64,000 bases of DNA from RH2-MAG17b sp050745265. GTDB lineage: Bacteria; Acidobacteriota; Terriglobia; UBA7540. Positions 44,368 through 53,628 of this stretch are shown here, one piece after another. The notes under the pieces were generated by a model that saw only the letters and a program-made list of their open reading frames with translations, was not told the origin of the DNA and did no database searches. The DNA is taken from contig JBOGKE010000175.1 of the NCBI GenBank assembly GCA_050745265.1, positions 6,046 to 70,045 on the forward strand. Reading direction: 5' to 3'. Every line of letters starts with the position of its first letter. The first letter of the stretch is position 1. The translations under genes and the position numbers were made by a program.

Positions 44368-45588
44368 TCAGTCCGCCCCTCCGTTCCGCTGCGCGATAAG
44401 GAGCAACGCCTGGTCCAGGCCGAGCGGCGGACCGCACGCCCTATTGGTCTGGCGCTCGATCTGAAACACCAACTGCATCCCGGAATCGAGCAGGTCGGGA
44501 TCGTTGCGTAAGGACCGCTCGGTCATCTCGGGCTTGGTGTTCATCGCCTGCGAATAAAGCTGCGGCAGGCCGGATTGAGAAGCGGGAGCCGGAGCCGTCA
44601 CGTTCTCACCGCGGCTTTGGGCGCAACTCGCGAGGCGAGCAACGGCGGTGTCGAATGCGAGGATAGCACGCCGCCTTCGCACGGTCGCCGGCACGCGCCG
44701 GTCGAACGGGTCTATACGAAGCACGTCATCGGCTTCCTTCAGCATCTCGGCCGAATCCTGGTCGTGAGGATTCCCGGCGACCGCATCCGATAAATACCTT
44801 CGCGCCGCGCGATAGTCGCCCGTCAAAAACGCCGCTTTCCCGGCGCCGGCCCAGGCGGCGGGCTGATGGCGGTTCAGACGGAGGGAGCGCAAGAACTCCT
44901 TCTGTGCGGAATTGTAATCGCCGGATCTGAGGAATAGGCTGGCAACCTCTGTCATCTGGCCGGGGTTATCCGGTGTCTCGCTCCTGAGCGCCGTCAGCTC
45001 CTCAAGCGCCGCCGTGCGCTGGCCGTGGTCCAGCAGATACTCGCAGAGATCGCGCCGCAGGTCGCGCCGTCCGGCGTGCGATCCGGAAGGCCAGCTTCCG
45101 TCGATGGCATTGTGATAATAGCTGATCACCTCCGGCACGTTTCCGGTGCGCTCGGCCCAGAGTGCCAGCTCGAGGTTCACCGGACCATCGGCAGGGTTGG
45201 CGGACCAAAGCCTCTCCAAGTACGTGCGCGCCTCGACTTCGTGACCCGAATCGACCAGCGCTTGCGCCAGCCGCAGCTCGTAGAGCGGGTTTCCCCCTGC
45301 ATGCGCGAGCGCGGCGCGGAAGTCCGTGAGTGCGGCCACGGGATTGCCGTGCGCCAGCATCGCGGCGCCGCTTCGATACCACCGCTCCCCGAGTTCACGC
45401 TCTTGCGCGTGGAACTGCTTAACTGTAATCGCGGTGACCACGAAGAGAAGCGCCACGAGAAGGCAGATCAATAGGACGATCGTCTCGCGCCGCAGCTTGA
45501 ACCCCAGGGAATTGGCGCAGATTGGGCACTCCTCTACGCCCCGAGGAACGAGCTGCCCGCATTTTTCGCATAGCCTGTCGCCGTGCAT
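44368..45588 (-). CDS. Zinc-ribbon, membrane-anchored TPR protein
   Basis: A 406-residue protein. The N-terminus is a zinc ribbon (CEKCGQLVPRGVEECPIC, C-x2-C-x10-C-x2-C), then one membrane helix (about 37-57, VLLICLLVALLFVVTAITV), then tetratricopeptide-like repeats (about 70-310, such as WYRSGAAMLAHGNPVAALTDFRAAL and VEARTYLERLWSANPADG). This suggests a cytoplasmic zinc ribbon and a periplasmic TPR scaffold. The ATG at 45588 keeps the ribbon at the N-terminus. Translation is coupled to the downstream ClC gene. Confidence 0.85.
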   Translation of the reverse strand: MHGDRLCEKCGQLVPRGVEECPICANSLGFKLRRETIVLLICLLVALLFVVTAITVKQFHAQERELGERWYRSGAAMLAHGNPVAALTDFRAALAHAGGNPLYELRLAQALVDSGHEVEARTYLERLWSANPADGPVNLELALWAERTGNVPEVISYYHNAIDGSWPSGSHAGRRDLRRDLCEYLLDHGQRTAALEELTALRSETPDNPGQMTEVASLFLRSGDYNSAQKEFLRSLRLNRHQPAAWAGAGKAAFLTGDYRAARRYLSDAVAGNPHDQDSAEMLKEADDVLRIDPFDRRVPATVRRRRAILAFDTAVARLASCAQSRGENVTAPAPASQSGLPQLYSQAMNTKPEMTERSLRNDPDLLDSGMQLVFQIERQTNRACGPPLGLDQALLLIAQRNGGAD

Positions 45589-45672
45589 TGAAGTCCTGAC
45601 CGGTATTGTAGACGAATGGCTGCGGTGTTTCCGAATTTCTGGAGCACCCATTCACGTCGCGGCGCGACATGC

Positions 45673-45787
45673 TCCCCTCACCGGGCTCGCGGAGTTACCG
45701 TGAGCGCAGTCGAAGGGCTTGCCACCCTCTGCCGTCAGGAGAGAGCAGGAATCAACGAGGGCCCGGTAGCGGGGGCGGGTGAGGGGT
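45673..45787. repeat. Dispersed repeat (CCCCTCACC / GGTGAGGGG type)
   Basis: CCCCTCACCGGGCTCGCGG at the left and GGTGAGGGGT at the right, the same type as the inner element at 8357-8498, in the gap between the TPR and cyclase genes. Confidence 0.6.
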
Positions 45788-45851
45788 CATTTTCAGGCTT
45801 TGCCGTCATCCCCGCGCAGCCGGGAATCCATTTTGGACTTCCACCGAACTC

Positions 45852-46571
45852 TCAGCAGAATGCGACCGCGCGGACAGGCGAGCCCGAGCCGGCGCGAATC
45901 TTCAGCGGGAGGGCGGCGAAGAAGAAGGTGTCCGGGAGCTCATCAAGGCAGCAAAGGTTTTCGATAATCAGCACGCGCTTTCCGAGAACCAGGGGATGAA
46001 TAGGACCGCTGCGTAGCGCATCGGGGGGATCGGGAGAAAGCGTATCGACGCCGATTGCCGCAATCTCCTTCTCCAGGAGATATTCGGCGGCGTCCATCGC
46101 CACGCCCGGCCAATCGGTGACATAGCGCTTTTCCTGCGGCCGAATCGCCCAGCGCTCGTCCCAGCCAAAGTTGAAGAGCGCGATGTCACCGCGCTCGATC
46201 GGCACGTGGCTGCGCTCCCATTCCTTCACCAGCCCTGCCGGCACGGATTCGCCCTCGCGAAAACGGCGGCAGTCGAGCCGCACGCCGCGCCCGATCAACT
46301 GCCGAAGCGGAACGCGGTCAATAGTCACGTGCGCGTCCGGATGCGCTTCGCTCATGAAATGTGCGGGCGCGTCCACGTGCGTGCCGTTGTGCTCGTTCAT
46401 CAGCAATTGATACGTGAGCGAGCGGTCGCCAAACTGGTAGGAGCTCCAGAGCGGATGGCAGAACTTCGAGTGCGTGGGATAGTGCGGCATGTGCTCCTCG
46501 AGCGGCTGGCTGAGGTCGATCAGGCGCATGCCGTTCAGGGCCTCACACAGCGCGGAAACATCGGCCATCAT
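45852..46571 (-). CDS. Cyclase family protein (kynurenine formamidase-like)
   Basis: A 239-residue metal hydrolase of the cyclase family: DLSQPLEEHMPHYP at the start, then the metal-binding block HNGTHVDAPAHF (the HxGTHxDxPxH signature), and GVDTLSPDPP near 185. Members include arylformamidase KynB and polyketide-type cyclases. No kynurenine pathway genes are nearby, so the substrate is open. Minus strand, ATG at 46571. Confidence 0.9.
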   Translation of the reverse strand: MMADVSALCEALNGMRLIDLSQPLEEHMPHYPTHSKFCHPLWSSYQFGDRSLTYQLLMNEHNGTHVDAPAHFMSEAHPDAHVTIDRVPLRQLIGRGVRLDCRRFREGESVPAGLVKEWERSHVPIERGDIALFNFGWDERWAIRPQEKRYVTDWPGVAMDAAEYLLEKEIAAIGVDTLSPDPPDALRSGPIHPLVLGKRVLIIENLCCLDELPDTFFFAALPLKIRAGSGSPVRAVAFC

Positions 46572-46623
46572 GCGGCTCCATCTGCCGTGTGTAATTCATC
46601 GCAGCGCGGCGTTTACAATCGCT

Positions 46624-47643
46624 TCAGCTCGTGCGCCCTGGCAGGTACATGCTGAGGAACCGCTGCGCCAGGATGAATCCATCTTTGCGAGCTTGCGGAA
46701 ACTCGGCCGAATTGTTGCTCGGTGGCTCGTCCCAGAAGCGGTCTTCGTGCTCCACGGCGATGCCGCCCGAGAAATTTACCTGGAGTAGCACGGTGATGAA
46801 CTTGGGCCAGTCAATCAGCCCCTGCCCAGGAATTCGATAGCGCCACCAGCCTTGGCCGTGAATTCCAACTTGCTGGAGTACCGGTTCGGTGATCTCGGTA
46901 TCCTTGGCGTGAACCGCGAGGATGCGGTCGCGAACATCCCACGCTGCGCGCAACGGATCGATGAACTGCCTCACGAGGTGAGAGGGATCAAATTCAAGGC
47001 CCAACCGGCGGCTCGGCACCAGCGCAAAAACTTTGTCCCAAGCCGCGGGAACAGTGGCGAAATTTCCGAAAGTCGGATAGTTTTCCCATCCCATGCTGAT
47101 GTCGAGCTTGTCGCAAACGGGCAGATATTTTTCGCCGAACACCTCCGCCAGCGCTTTCGCCTGGTCATCAAACGACGCATCTCGGATGCCGCCGCTGAAA
47201 GTGCCCACGAATTTGCAACCCAGGCGGTGAGCGAATTCAAGGCAGCCGACGAACTCGTCGTTCGCCCGGCTCCGCCGCGAGGGATCGCTGTCAATGTGGT
47301 TCGGTCCCATGCACTCGATGCTGATGATCCGCACGCGCGTCTGGCGCGACGCGGCGAGTATGGCATCGATATCAGAATCCGCGAGGTGCGGATTGAACGC
47401 GCGCCCCACCTTCACGACGACGCCCTGATATCCCGCCGACGCCGCGAAGGCGAGCTTCTCGGGCGAGTATTCCGTGATGATCGCCAACTGCGGAAATCCC
47501 TTTTCGTGGGGCGGCGCTTCTGATTGTGGAGGCGGCGCTTCTGCTTGCGGCGCCGCCATTCCCGGCACCGTCACGGATGCTCCAAGAGCGGAGGCTCCTC
47601 CCGCTTTGAGGAAGTCGCGCCGCCCGAGTCTGTAGTCGCTCAT
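46624..47643 (-). CDS. Tat-exported TIM-barrel protein (sugar phosphate isomerase/epimerase family)
   Basis: A 339-residue protein. It starts with a Tat signal: RRDFLKAGGASALGASVTV (RRxFLK). The rest is an AP-endonuclease-2-type TIM barrel with IISIECMGPNHI, FVGTFSGG, GWENYPTFG, GLEFDPSHLV, AVHAKDTE and AVEHEDRFW, whose Glu, His and Asp positions fit metal binding. Family enzymes isomerise or epimerise sugars; this exported group has no known substrate. The start at 47643 is chosen to expose the Tat motif. Confidence 0.85.
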   Translation of the reverse strand: MSDYRLGRRDFLKAGGASALGASVTVPGMAAPQAEAPPPQSEAPPHEKGFPQLAIITEYSPEKLAFAASAGYQGVVVKVGRAFNPHLADSDIDAILAASRQTRVRIISIECMGPNHIDSDPSRRSRANDEFVGCLEFAHRLGCKFVGTFSGGIRDASFDDQAKALAEVFGEKYLPVCDKLDISMGWENYPTFGNFATVPAAWDKVFALVPSRRLGLEFDPSHLVRQFIDPLRAAWDVRDRILAVHAKDTEITEPVLQQVGIHGQGWWRYRIPGQGLIDWPKFITVLLQVNFSGGIAVEHEDRFWDEPPSNNSAEFPQARKDGFILAQRFLSMYLPGRTS

Positions 47644-47985
47644 GCCTGGTCTCCTCGTCGAATTGATTGCTGCTGAATGTTGCCGGCCCCGAATCCGCGG
47701 CAAACCGGCCGAAGGTGTTCGGCAGCGCAACACCGCTGCGCTGCCGGGACTTGTAAAAATGGCAGAGTCGCGGCGGAGAGTCAAGGCCGGCCTTCGCGGC
47801 TTTCAGCGCCGGCCTCGGCCTGGCGGAATTCCGCTCACGCAACGCGGGGAATTCCGGGGCTCCGGGAGCCTCCGGCGGCGAAGACGGGCAGTTCCGGCGC
47901 GCGGGCGCGTGTCGTGGCATCATGGAGGATTGACTCATCGTCGGCAGCAGCCCGCCGTCCCGAAACCATTTTGTGAGGTCCAAGC

Positions 47986-49002
47986 TTGAACGTCATTGCG
48001 GCAATGCGCAGCATGCACGAAGCTCTCGAGGCGGCGATTGCCGAACGCGGGCGCTGTGAAAAGATTCTGCGAGCGTCGGGCTGGGCGGAGGGTCCGGTCA
48101 CAATCGTGGGCAGAGGAGCATCGGCCATTGCGGCTCGGGCGGGGGCGGAAGCACTCGAGTGGCTGCTCGGCTGGCCGGCGCGCGCCGTCGAAGCCGCGGA
48201 TTTCCTGAGCTATTCGCTCCCCGCTCTGCGCCCGCGTTCCATTCTCGTTGCGGTCTCCCGCGACGATGAAGATGAAACGATGGCCGAGATCACCTCGCGC
48301 GCCGGCCGCCAAGGCGCCCGCGTTCTCTTGCTCACGGCGAATCCGGACGGGCCGCTCGCACAATCCGCGCGAACCGTGCTCGCCTTCCCGGCCGCGCGCG
48401 CGGAATACGCCTACCTCACCGGTCCACTGATCGAGCATGCGGCCCTGCTGCTCCTCGCTGCCGAGGCGGCCAGGGTTTTCAATCCCCGCAATCCGCAGCT
48501 TGAGAAGCTCCCGTTTGAAGCTCTGCCCGATTGTTTGGCCAGCGCCGAAATTCACCTGTCCGACCCGATTCGCTCGCTCGCGCTCAAGCTCCGGGGGTTC
48601 CGATTGAAGCTCACGGGCGGGCGGTTCTATTGTCCTGCTGCGCTCGCGGCCGTCTCTGTTGCGCGCCAGATTGCTGCGCCTGCCGTCGAGGCGCTGACGC
48701 TCGCGGAAGCTCAAGAATTCGCGCCCAAAGCGCTGACCTCAAAAGACGCTTTCGTCTTTGTCTCAAGCTCCTCCTCGCGAACGAGGAAGGCTGTGCTCGC
48801 GCTCGCCGCGCGGCTGAAACAGGCGCCGGCACACTTGTTCGCACTCACCAGCACCGCCGACCAGGAATTGCCCAGCCTCTGCGAATTTTCCCTGCTCGCG
48901 CCCGACGTGCCGGAAATCCCGGGCTCGCTGCTCTCAAGGATTCTGCTCGAGCGCCTGATGATGGAGCGCGCTGGCGTGAAAACGGAGGAAGACGCTGATT
49001 AG
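47986..49002 (+). CDS. SIS-domain protein (GlmS-like sugar isomerase domains)
   Basis: A 338-residue protein with two SIS-type Rossmann halves (about 20-160 and 180-320). VTIVGRGASAIAARAGA and LVAVSRDDEDETM mark the first. It resembles the isomerase part of glucosamine-6-phosphate synthase without the glutaminase, as in AgaS- or FrlB-like enzymes. The second half has a Ser-rich loop (FVSSSSSRTRK). A TTG start at 47986 follows GAGG at a good distance; ATG codons at 48004 and 48013 are alternatives. A role in amino-sugar metabolism is possible but not shown. Confidence 0.8.
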   Translation: MNVIAAMRSMHEALEAAIAERGRCEKILRASGWAEGPVTIVGRGASAIAARAGAEALEWLLGWPARAVEAADFLSYSLPALRPRSILVAVSRDDEDETMAEITSRAGRQGARVLLLTANPDGPLAQSARTVLAFPAARAEYAYLTGPLIEHAALLLLAAEAARVFNPRNPQLEKLPFEALPDCLASAEIHLSDPIRSLALKLRGFRLKLTGGRFYCPAALAAVSVARQIAAPAVEALTLAEAQEFAPKALTSKDAFVFVSSSSSRTRKAVLALAARLKQAPAHLFALTSTADQELPSLCEFSLLAPDVPEIPGSLLSRILLERLMMERAGVKTEEDAD

Positions 49003-49013
49003 CCTACCTCAGA

Positions 49014-49245
49014 CTTGTCCAGTTAGGTCGACTCGCCCGGAGGCGAAGCGCGGCTTCGCCTCCTGACTTGCGGAATAGCTTTGCCCTTCCGTCGGCCGGT
49101 CCGTTAAGCAACCTGAGTTTTGGCTGGATGCGAACGCTAGGCCTTCGCGCCCGGCGAGAGTAAAAGGGACGAGATTTTGGCCGGAAAGCCGGAGGTTTTC
49201 CGCAAGCCAGGCGGCAGAGCCGCTCACCGCGCCGCCAATCTGGAC
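49014..49245. mobile_element. MITE-like palindromic element, copy A
   Basis: A ~230-bp element bounded by TTGTCCAGTTA at the left and CCAATCTGGAC at the right, with internal inverted segments (for example GCGAAGCGCGGCTTCGCC and GGCGGCAGAGCCGC). Copy A is very similar in sequence to the reverse complement of copy B at 57389-57619. No coding capacity is apparent. It fills most of the gap between the SIS and S10 peptidase genes. Confidence 0.7.
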
Positions 49246-49406
49246 ATCCCGTGAGCCTGCCTCATTACCATTTAGCACGCTCCCGCGGCGGCGCCGAAGT
49301 CGCTGCGCCGGTTGATCACGCCCTACAACGGGATGCCCACCAGCCACCGCCCTCTGCTGGTCGCTCTCGCCGCGGAACTCTCCAAATCGTGACGCTAGCG
49401 CCCGCC

Positions 49407-51047
49407 TTAACCGTTTGTTCCGCCGAGACATTCTTGCATGAACGCCCGCACGTCCTGGCGCAACTGGTCGCGCGACGCCGAATTAATGTAGATCATGTGA
49501 CCGGACGGGTAGTGGTGCTGGATGATGTGCTCCTGGTATTCGGGCTCAAGCTGAAGATGGTCGATCGTGTACTCAACCTCGTAAAAGGGCGTCGCCAAGT
49601 CGAAATACCCCTCGGCGACCATCACTCTGAGATAGGGATTGTCGACAAGCGCGCTGCGCAACGAGGGTGCGACATTCGCGTAGCCCGGGTAGCCGGTCCG
49701 CCCTCCCGGTCCGGGCGCATTCTGCCAACTCCAATGCGCGTTCACGTTGTAATCGAGGATGTGATAAGGCACGTCCGTCTTATAGTTCAGCTCGCTCCGA
49801 ACGTAATTGTTGAACGCCTCGGTAAAGGGAGCATTAACGGCCGTGTCGCTCGGGTCTACGCCAGCCTGCGCCGACACGCCGGGCCGGTCGATGCCGGTCA
49901 ATCGTGCGTCATACCGCCCGACGACGCGGTTTTGATCGAGGAGCAGCTCCTTGCGGAAATCGGAACCGGTGACGCGCAGGTTCGCGCGGTCAAGATACGC
50001 CTTAGGCAATCCGGTGTAGCGTGCCATCTGATTGACCACCGATTCACGGGTCGCGCCCGAAAGCTGATCGCCTTCGGCGAGCGCAGGAGCGTACACCGAC
50101 TCATCCCAGTGCACAACTTCGGCGGCGAATTGGTCGAGCGGCTCGTTTTCGAGATCGGGCGCGAGCTTCTTGTGATACCACGCGCTAGTCGCGTAGGTGG
50201 GAACGAACAGGTCGTACGGCAGCTCGTTTCCCGGCGCGAACGAGAGCGTCTGGAGGTTCAGCACGGTCGAGACCAGCACGATGCCATTGAGCGCGATGCC
50301 CTGGCTCATCAGATAGCCGGAAAGCCCCGCCGCGCGCGTGGTGCCGTAGCTCTCGCCGGCCAGAAACAGCGGCGAGCCCCAGCGCTCGTAGCGGGTGAGG
50401 TAGAGGCGGATGAACTCTCCCACCGATTGAAGGTCGCCTTGCACGCTCCAGAAGCGCGCGTTGAACTCGGGCTTCACGGAACGGCTGTAACCGGTCCCCA
50501 CGGGGTCGATGAAAACGAGATCGGTCTGGTCGAGCCACGTGTCCTGGTTGTCCTGAAGATGAAACGGCGGCGGCGGCAGATGACCGTCCGAAGTCAGCGT
50601 GACGCGGCGCGGACCAATCGCGCCCAGTTGCAGCCATACGGAGGAAGAACCCGGACCTCCATTGAAGCAGAAGGTGAGCGGCCGGCCGGATGCGGGCCTG
50701 GCGCCATCGAGCGTGTACGCAATGTAAAACATATGCGCTTCGAGGGTGCCCGCGTCATCGCTGATCGGCATCAGCGCCGCCGTGGCCGTGTAATTGAGCG
50801 CGCGGCCGCGAACCGTGATCTGATGATGCGTCACCACCGGCTTCTCTTCCTTCGCTTCCTCCTGCTTGCTGATGGGAGCAGGCGCGGGCGCGGGCGGCGT
50901 CGCCGGGGGCTGCGGGGCGGGACGAGTCGCCGCCGGACGCAAAGGTCGCCGTCCCCTTCCCTGCGCGCGAGCGACCGGGGATCGGAACAGCACTGCGCCC
51001 GCGAACAGCAGCAGCGCCAGAAGTTGGTAGGTTTGTTTAACCGGCAT
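49407..51047 (-). CDS. Serine carboxypeptidase-like protein (peptidase S10)
   Basis: A 546-residue secreted enzyme with a signal peptide (MPVKQTYQLLALLLFAGAVLF, cut near ARAQ), then a Pro/Ala-rich stretch (about 30-60) and the S10 domain: FCFNGGPGSSSVWLQLG, LVFIDPVGTGYS, the nucleophile in AGESYGT, and the His in HHYPSGHMIYI. This is the alpha/beta-hydrolase Ser-Asp-His triad. It would remove C-terminal residues from peptides in the periplasm or outside. Confidence 0.92.
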   Translation of the reverse strand: MPVKQTYQLLALLLFAGAVLFRSPVARAQGRGRRPLRPAATRPAPQPPATPPAPAPAPISKQEEAKEEKPVVTHHQITVRGRALNYTATAALMPISDDAGTLEAHMFYIAYTLDGARPASGRPLTFCFNGGPGSSSVWLQLGAIGPRRVTLTSDGHLPPPPFHLQDNQDTWLDQTDLVFIDPVGTGYSRSVKPEFNARFWSVQGDLQSVGEFIRLYLTRYERWGSPLFLAGESYGTTRAAGLSGYLMSQGIALNGIVLVSTVLNLQTLSFAPGNELPYDLFVPTYATSAWYHKKLAPDLENEPLDQFAAEVVHWDESVYAPALAEGDQLSGATRESVVNQMARYTGLPKAYLDRANLRVTGSDFRKELLLDQNRVVGRYDARLTGIDRPGVSAQAGVDPSDTAVNAPFTEAFNNYVRSELNYKTDVPYHILDYNVNAHWSWQNAPGPGGRTGYPGYANVAPSLRSALVDNPYLRVMVAEGYFDLATPFYEVEYTIDHLQLEPEYQEHIIQHHYPSGHMIYINSASRDQLRQDVRAFMQECLGGTNG

Positions 51048-51166
51048 GAGCCCTCCTGTAAATACAAACCGCGGATCTGCGCCGCCGCGTGACGGACGCC
51101 CCGCCCTGCGCCAGCCGCGGCCGCGTGATCGAAGCAGGCTGCGAAAGTCCGTAGCGACCGGTGAGA

Positions 51167-51661
51167 TCAGCGGCGCTTCTTCTCTTCGAGCGTGCGGCGC
51201 AAGATTGCCAGCACGGCGGTATCTTTTTCGTGCGCCGTTTCTTCCTTGGTTTCTATCACCGTTGACAGATCGAGAACTTGCACCTGCAATCCCGACCCGA
51301 TTTCCATCGCCAGTGAGTCAGCCAGAAGATCATTGTAGCGACGATCTCTGCCGATCGACCCCAGGAGATCAAGCGGCCCAAATCGTGTCATCAGGAGCTG
51401 GTGTCTGGAAGAAGAGAGATGCGACGGTTCCGGTTTAACGTTTCTGCTGCCCGGAGTCCGGCATGAAGCGTTCAGCGCCTCCAGGGTCACCAAGAGCTTC
51501 CTAACATTCTCAGAGCTAAGCGAATGCACCACGTCAAGATCAAAAGTCGCGATCGGCGCGCCCTGCAAAACTGCTGAAACGCCGCCCACCACAATAAACT
51601 CGACCTGGCGCTCAGCGAGGCTGCTCAGGATCGCAAGAAAATCGGTTTCCGGATATTGCAC
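51167..51661 (-). CDS. Nucleotidyltransferase-fold protein
   Basis: A 164-residue protein with VVGGVSAVLQGAPIATFDLDVV, the 'GG-x-A-x-x-x-x-G...T-x-D-x-D' block of the polymerase-beta-like nucleotidyltransferases (MNT/AbiEii type), and a second acidic position in RFGPLDLLG. The strand-helix core is complete but no extra domain is present. GTG start. The upstream small gene overlaps it by about 50 bases, so they form a pair. Related pairs are often toxin-antitoxin-like or house-keeping tRNA-modifying units; no function can be claimed here. Confidence 0.7.
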   Translation of the reverse strand: MQYPETDFLAILSSLAERQVEFIVVGGVSAVLQGAPIATFDLDVVHSLSSENVRKLLVTLEALNASCRTPGSRNVKPEPSHLSSSRHQLLMTRFGPLDLLGSIGRDRRYNDLLADSLAMEIGSGLQVQVLDLSTVIETKEETAHEKDTAVLAILRRTLEEKKRR

Positions 51662-51833
51662 GGCGCAATCTCTGAATTGACCTGACGGTCCGCTGCAGGG
51701 TCTGCAGGCGGTCAGCAGGGCTCATGGAAAGCATCCATCGAATGAGCGCCAGGTCCACTCCATCCTGGCTGAAGTCCGGGAGGTCCCGGGTTGGGGATTG
51801 GGTTTTGTCCGGGTCCGAGGGGACTTCAGCCAC
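51612..51833 (-). CDS. Small helical partner of the nucleotidyltransferase
   Basis: A 73-residue protein: a disordered N-terminal part (about 1-22) and a helical core DLALIRWMLSMSPADRLQTLQRTVRSIQRLRRAI. It overlaps the nucleotidyltransferase by about 50 bases in another frame, which suggests translational coupling. The core 'IRWMLSMSPADRLQ' looks conserved-type and recurs, as I recall, before such nucleotidyltransferases in acidobacteria. GTG start with a weak ribosome site. Confidence 0.55.
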   Translation of the reverse strand: MAEVPSDPDKTQSPTRDLPDFSQDGVDLALIRWMLSMSPADRLQTLQRTVRSIQRLRRAISGNRFSCDPEQPR

Positions 51834-51866
51834 GGCCGTGGACCTTTCCGGAATTATCTAACTCTC

Positions 51867-53399
51867 TTACGCCCAATAATTGCGATCGAGCGAGCGGTAC
51901 TGAATCGCTTCCGAAATGTGCGCCGAGGCCAGCGATGCCGCGCCATCGAGATCGGCGATCGTGCGGGCGACCTTCAAAATTCGGTCGTGGGCGCGCGCGC
52001 TCAGTCCCAGCCGATTCACCGCGCTTTCGAGCAGGCGTTCGCAATCGGGCGGAAGGTCGCAGTATTTCCGGATTTGCCGCGGGCTCATCTGCGCGTTGCA
52101 ATAAATCTTCTCGCCTTCATAACGGGCGAGCTGCCGGTCTCGCGCCTTCCCGACCCGCTCGCGGATCGCCGCCGAGTTGTCGCCGCCCGAGTCGTCGCGC
52201 AGCTCGCGATACTTCACGGCGGGCATATCGATGTGGATATCGATGCGATCGAGCAGCGGGCCCGAGATCTTCGACACGTAGCGCTGGATCATGGGCGGCG
52301 TGCAGGTACACTCGCGCGACGGATCGTTGAAAAATCCGCACGGGCAGGGGTTCATCGCTGCGGCAAGCATAAAGCGCGCCGGAAAGGTGAGCGACATGGA
52401 AGCGCGAGAGATCGTCACCGTTCCGTCTTCGAGCGGCTGCCGCAGCACTTCGAGAACGTTGCGCTGGAATTCCGGAAGCTCATCGAGGAACAACAACCCG
52501 TTGTGAGCGAGGCTCACTTCGCCCGGCCGCGGCACCGCGCCCCCGCCAATCAGTCCCGCGTCAGAAATGGTGTGGTGCGGAGCGCGGAACGGGCGCGTGC
52601 CAACCAGCCCTAGTCCATTTTCGAGAACCCCCGCCACGCTGTGAATCTTCGTAGTCTGGATCGCCTCGTCAAAGGTGAGGGGAGGCAGAATGGTGGGAAT
52701 GCGCTTGGCGAGCATGGTTTTCCCCGCGCCGGGCGGGCCGATCATTAGAATGTTATGGCCGCCCGCCGACGCCACTTCGATGGCGCGCTTTGCGTGGAGC
52801 TGGCCCTTGACTTCGTGAAAGTCGACCGGGTATTGACCCGATCGGGCCAGCATCTCGCTCACGCTGACGCGCGAGGCAGCGAACTCACGCGTGTCGTTCG
52901 CGAAATCGAGCGCTTCCACGAGGGACCGCAATCCATACACCGAGACGCCTTCCACTACCGCCGCTTCGCTCGCGTTTTCCACCGGAAGCACCAGCTTGCG
53001 AATGCCTTTCTGCCGCGCCATTGCCGCAATCGACAGCGCACCCTTGATCGGGCGCAGGCTGCCGTCGAGCGAAAGTTCGCCAAGAAACAGGTAAGATTTC
53101 AGCTCGGATTTCAGCAGCGCGCCCGTGGTTCCGAGTATGCCGAGCGCGATGGCGAGATCGAATCCCGAGCCTTCCTTCTTCACGTCGGCGGGCGCGAGAT
53201 TCACGGTGATGACGTTGAACGGAAAATCCAGTCCGGAGTTTTTGATCGCAGACTTGATTCGCTCGCGGCTTTCGCGGACGGCCGCATCGGGTAAACCTAC
53301 CGTCATAAAGTTCGGCAGTCCCGACGAGATGTCGACTTCCACTTCCACCAGATACGCGTCGATACCGTAAACGGCCGCGCTGAAGGTTTTGAAAAGCAT
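51867..53399 (-). CDS. YifB/ComM family Mg-chelatase-like AAA+ ATPase
   Basis: A 510-residue protein. N-terminal Lon/S5-type domain (YLVEVEVDISSGLPNF), then a Mg-chelatase-type AAA+ domain with Walker A IGPPGAGKTMLAKRIP and Walker B LLFLDELPEFQ, a zinc-like CPCGFF...CTC insert, and the C-terminal Mg_chelatase_C part (RQIRKYCDLPPDCERLL). ComM is a helicase that drives branch migration during natural transformation, and this is its ortholog by domain order. ATG at 53399. Confidence 0.94.
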   Translation of the reverse strand: MLFKTFSAAVYGIDAYLVEVEVDISSGLPNFMTVGLPDAAVRESRERIKSAIKNSGLDFPFNVITVNLAPADVKKEGSGFDLAIALGILGTTGALLKSELKSYLFLGELSLDGSLRPIKGALSIAAMARQKGIRKLVLPVENASEAAVVEGVSVYGLRSLVEALDFANDTREFAASRVSVSEMLARSGQYPVDFHEVKGQLHAKRAIEVASAGGHNILMIGPPGAGKTMLAKRIPTILPPLTFDEAIQTTKIHSVAGVLENGLGLVGTRPFRAPHHTISDAGLIGGGAVPRPGEVSLAHNGLLFLDELPEFQRNVLEVLRQPLEDGTVTISRASMSLTFPARFMLAAAMNPCPCGFFNDPSRECTCTPPMIQRYVSKISGPLLDRIDIHIDMPAVKYRELRDDSGGDNSAAIRERVGKARDRQLARYEGEKIYCNAQMSPRQIRKYCDLPPDCERLLESAVNRLGLSARAHDRILKVARTIADLDGAASLASAHISEAIQYRSLDRNYWA

Positions 53400-53628
53400 C
53401 GGGAGGATTCGCCTCTTGCGGCCGCCGCGCCGGACCGGCCGCCCCTTGAGTCCGGCGCGATTATATCAGATGTTTGCTCCCCCGGGTTTGCTATGATGAC
53501 AGTCTGGCTGCCGCAAGTTCATCCCGAGCGGAAATACCGAGATCCTTCGCTTCGCTCTGGACGAGAAGCGAAGGGCTCACAATCCTCTCGTTTGGGCATA
53601 CTTACATTTTCGGCCGGAGAGTATTCTC

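Noticed and set aside
49251..51092. A long + strand frame (613 codons)
   Set aside because: It is the antisense shadow of the S10 peptidase gene, which has clear motifs on the minus strand. Its product is Arg/His-rich with no family features.
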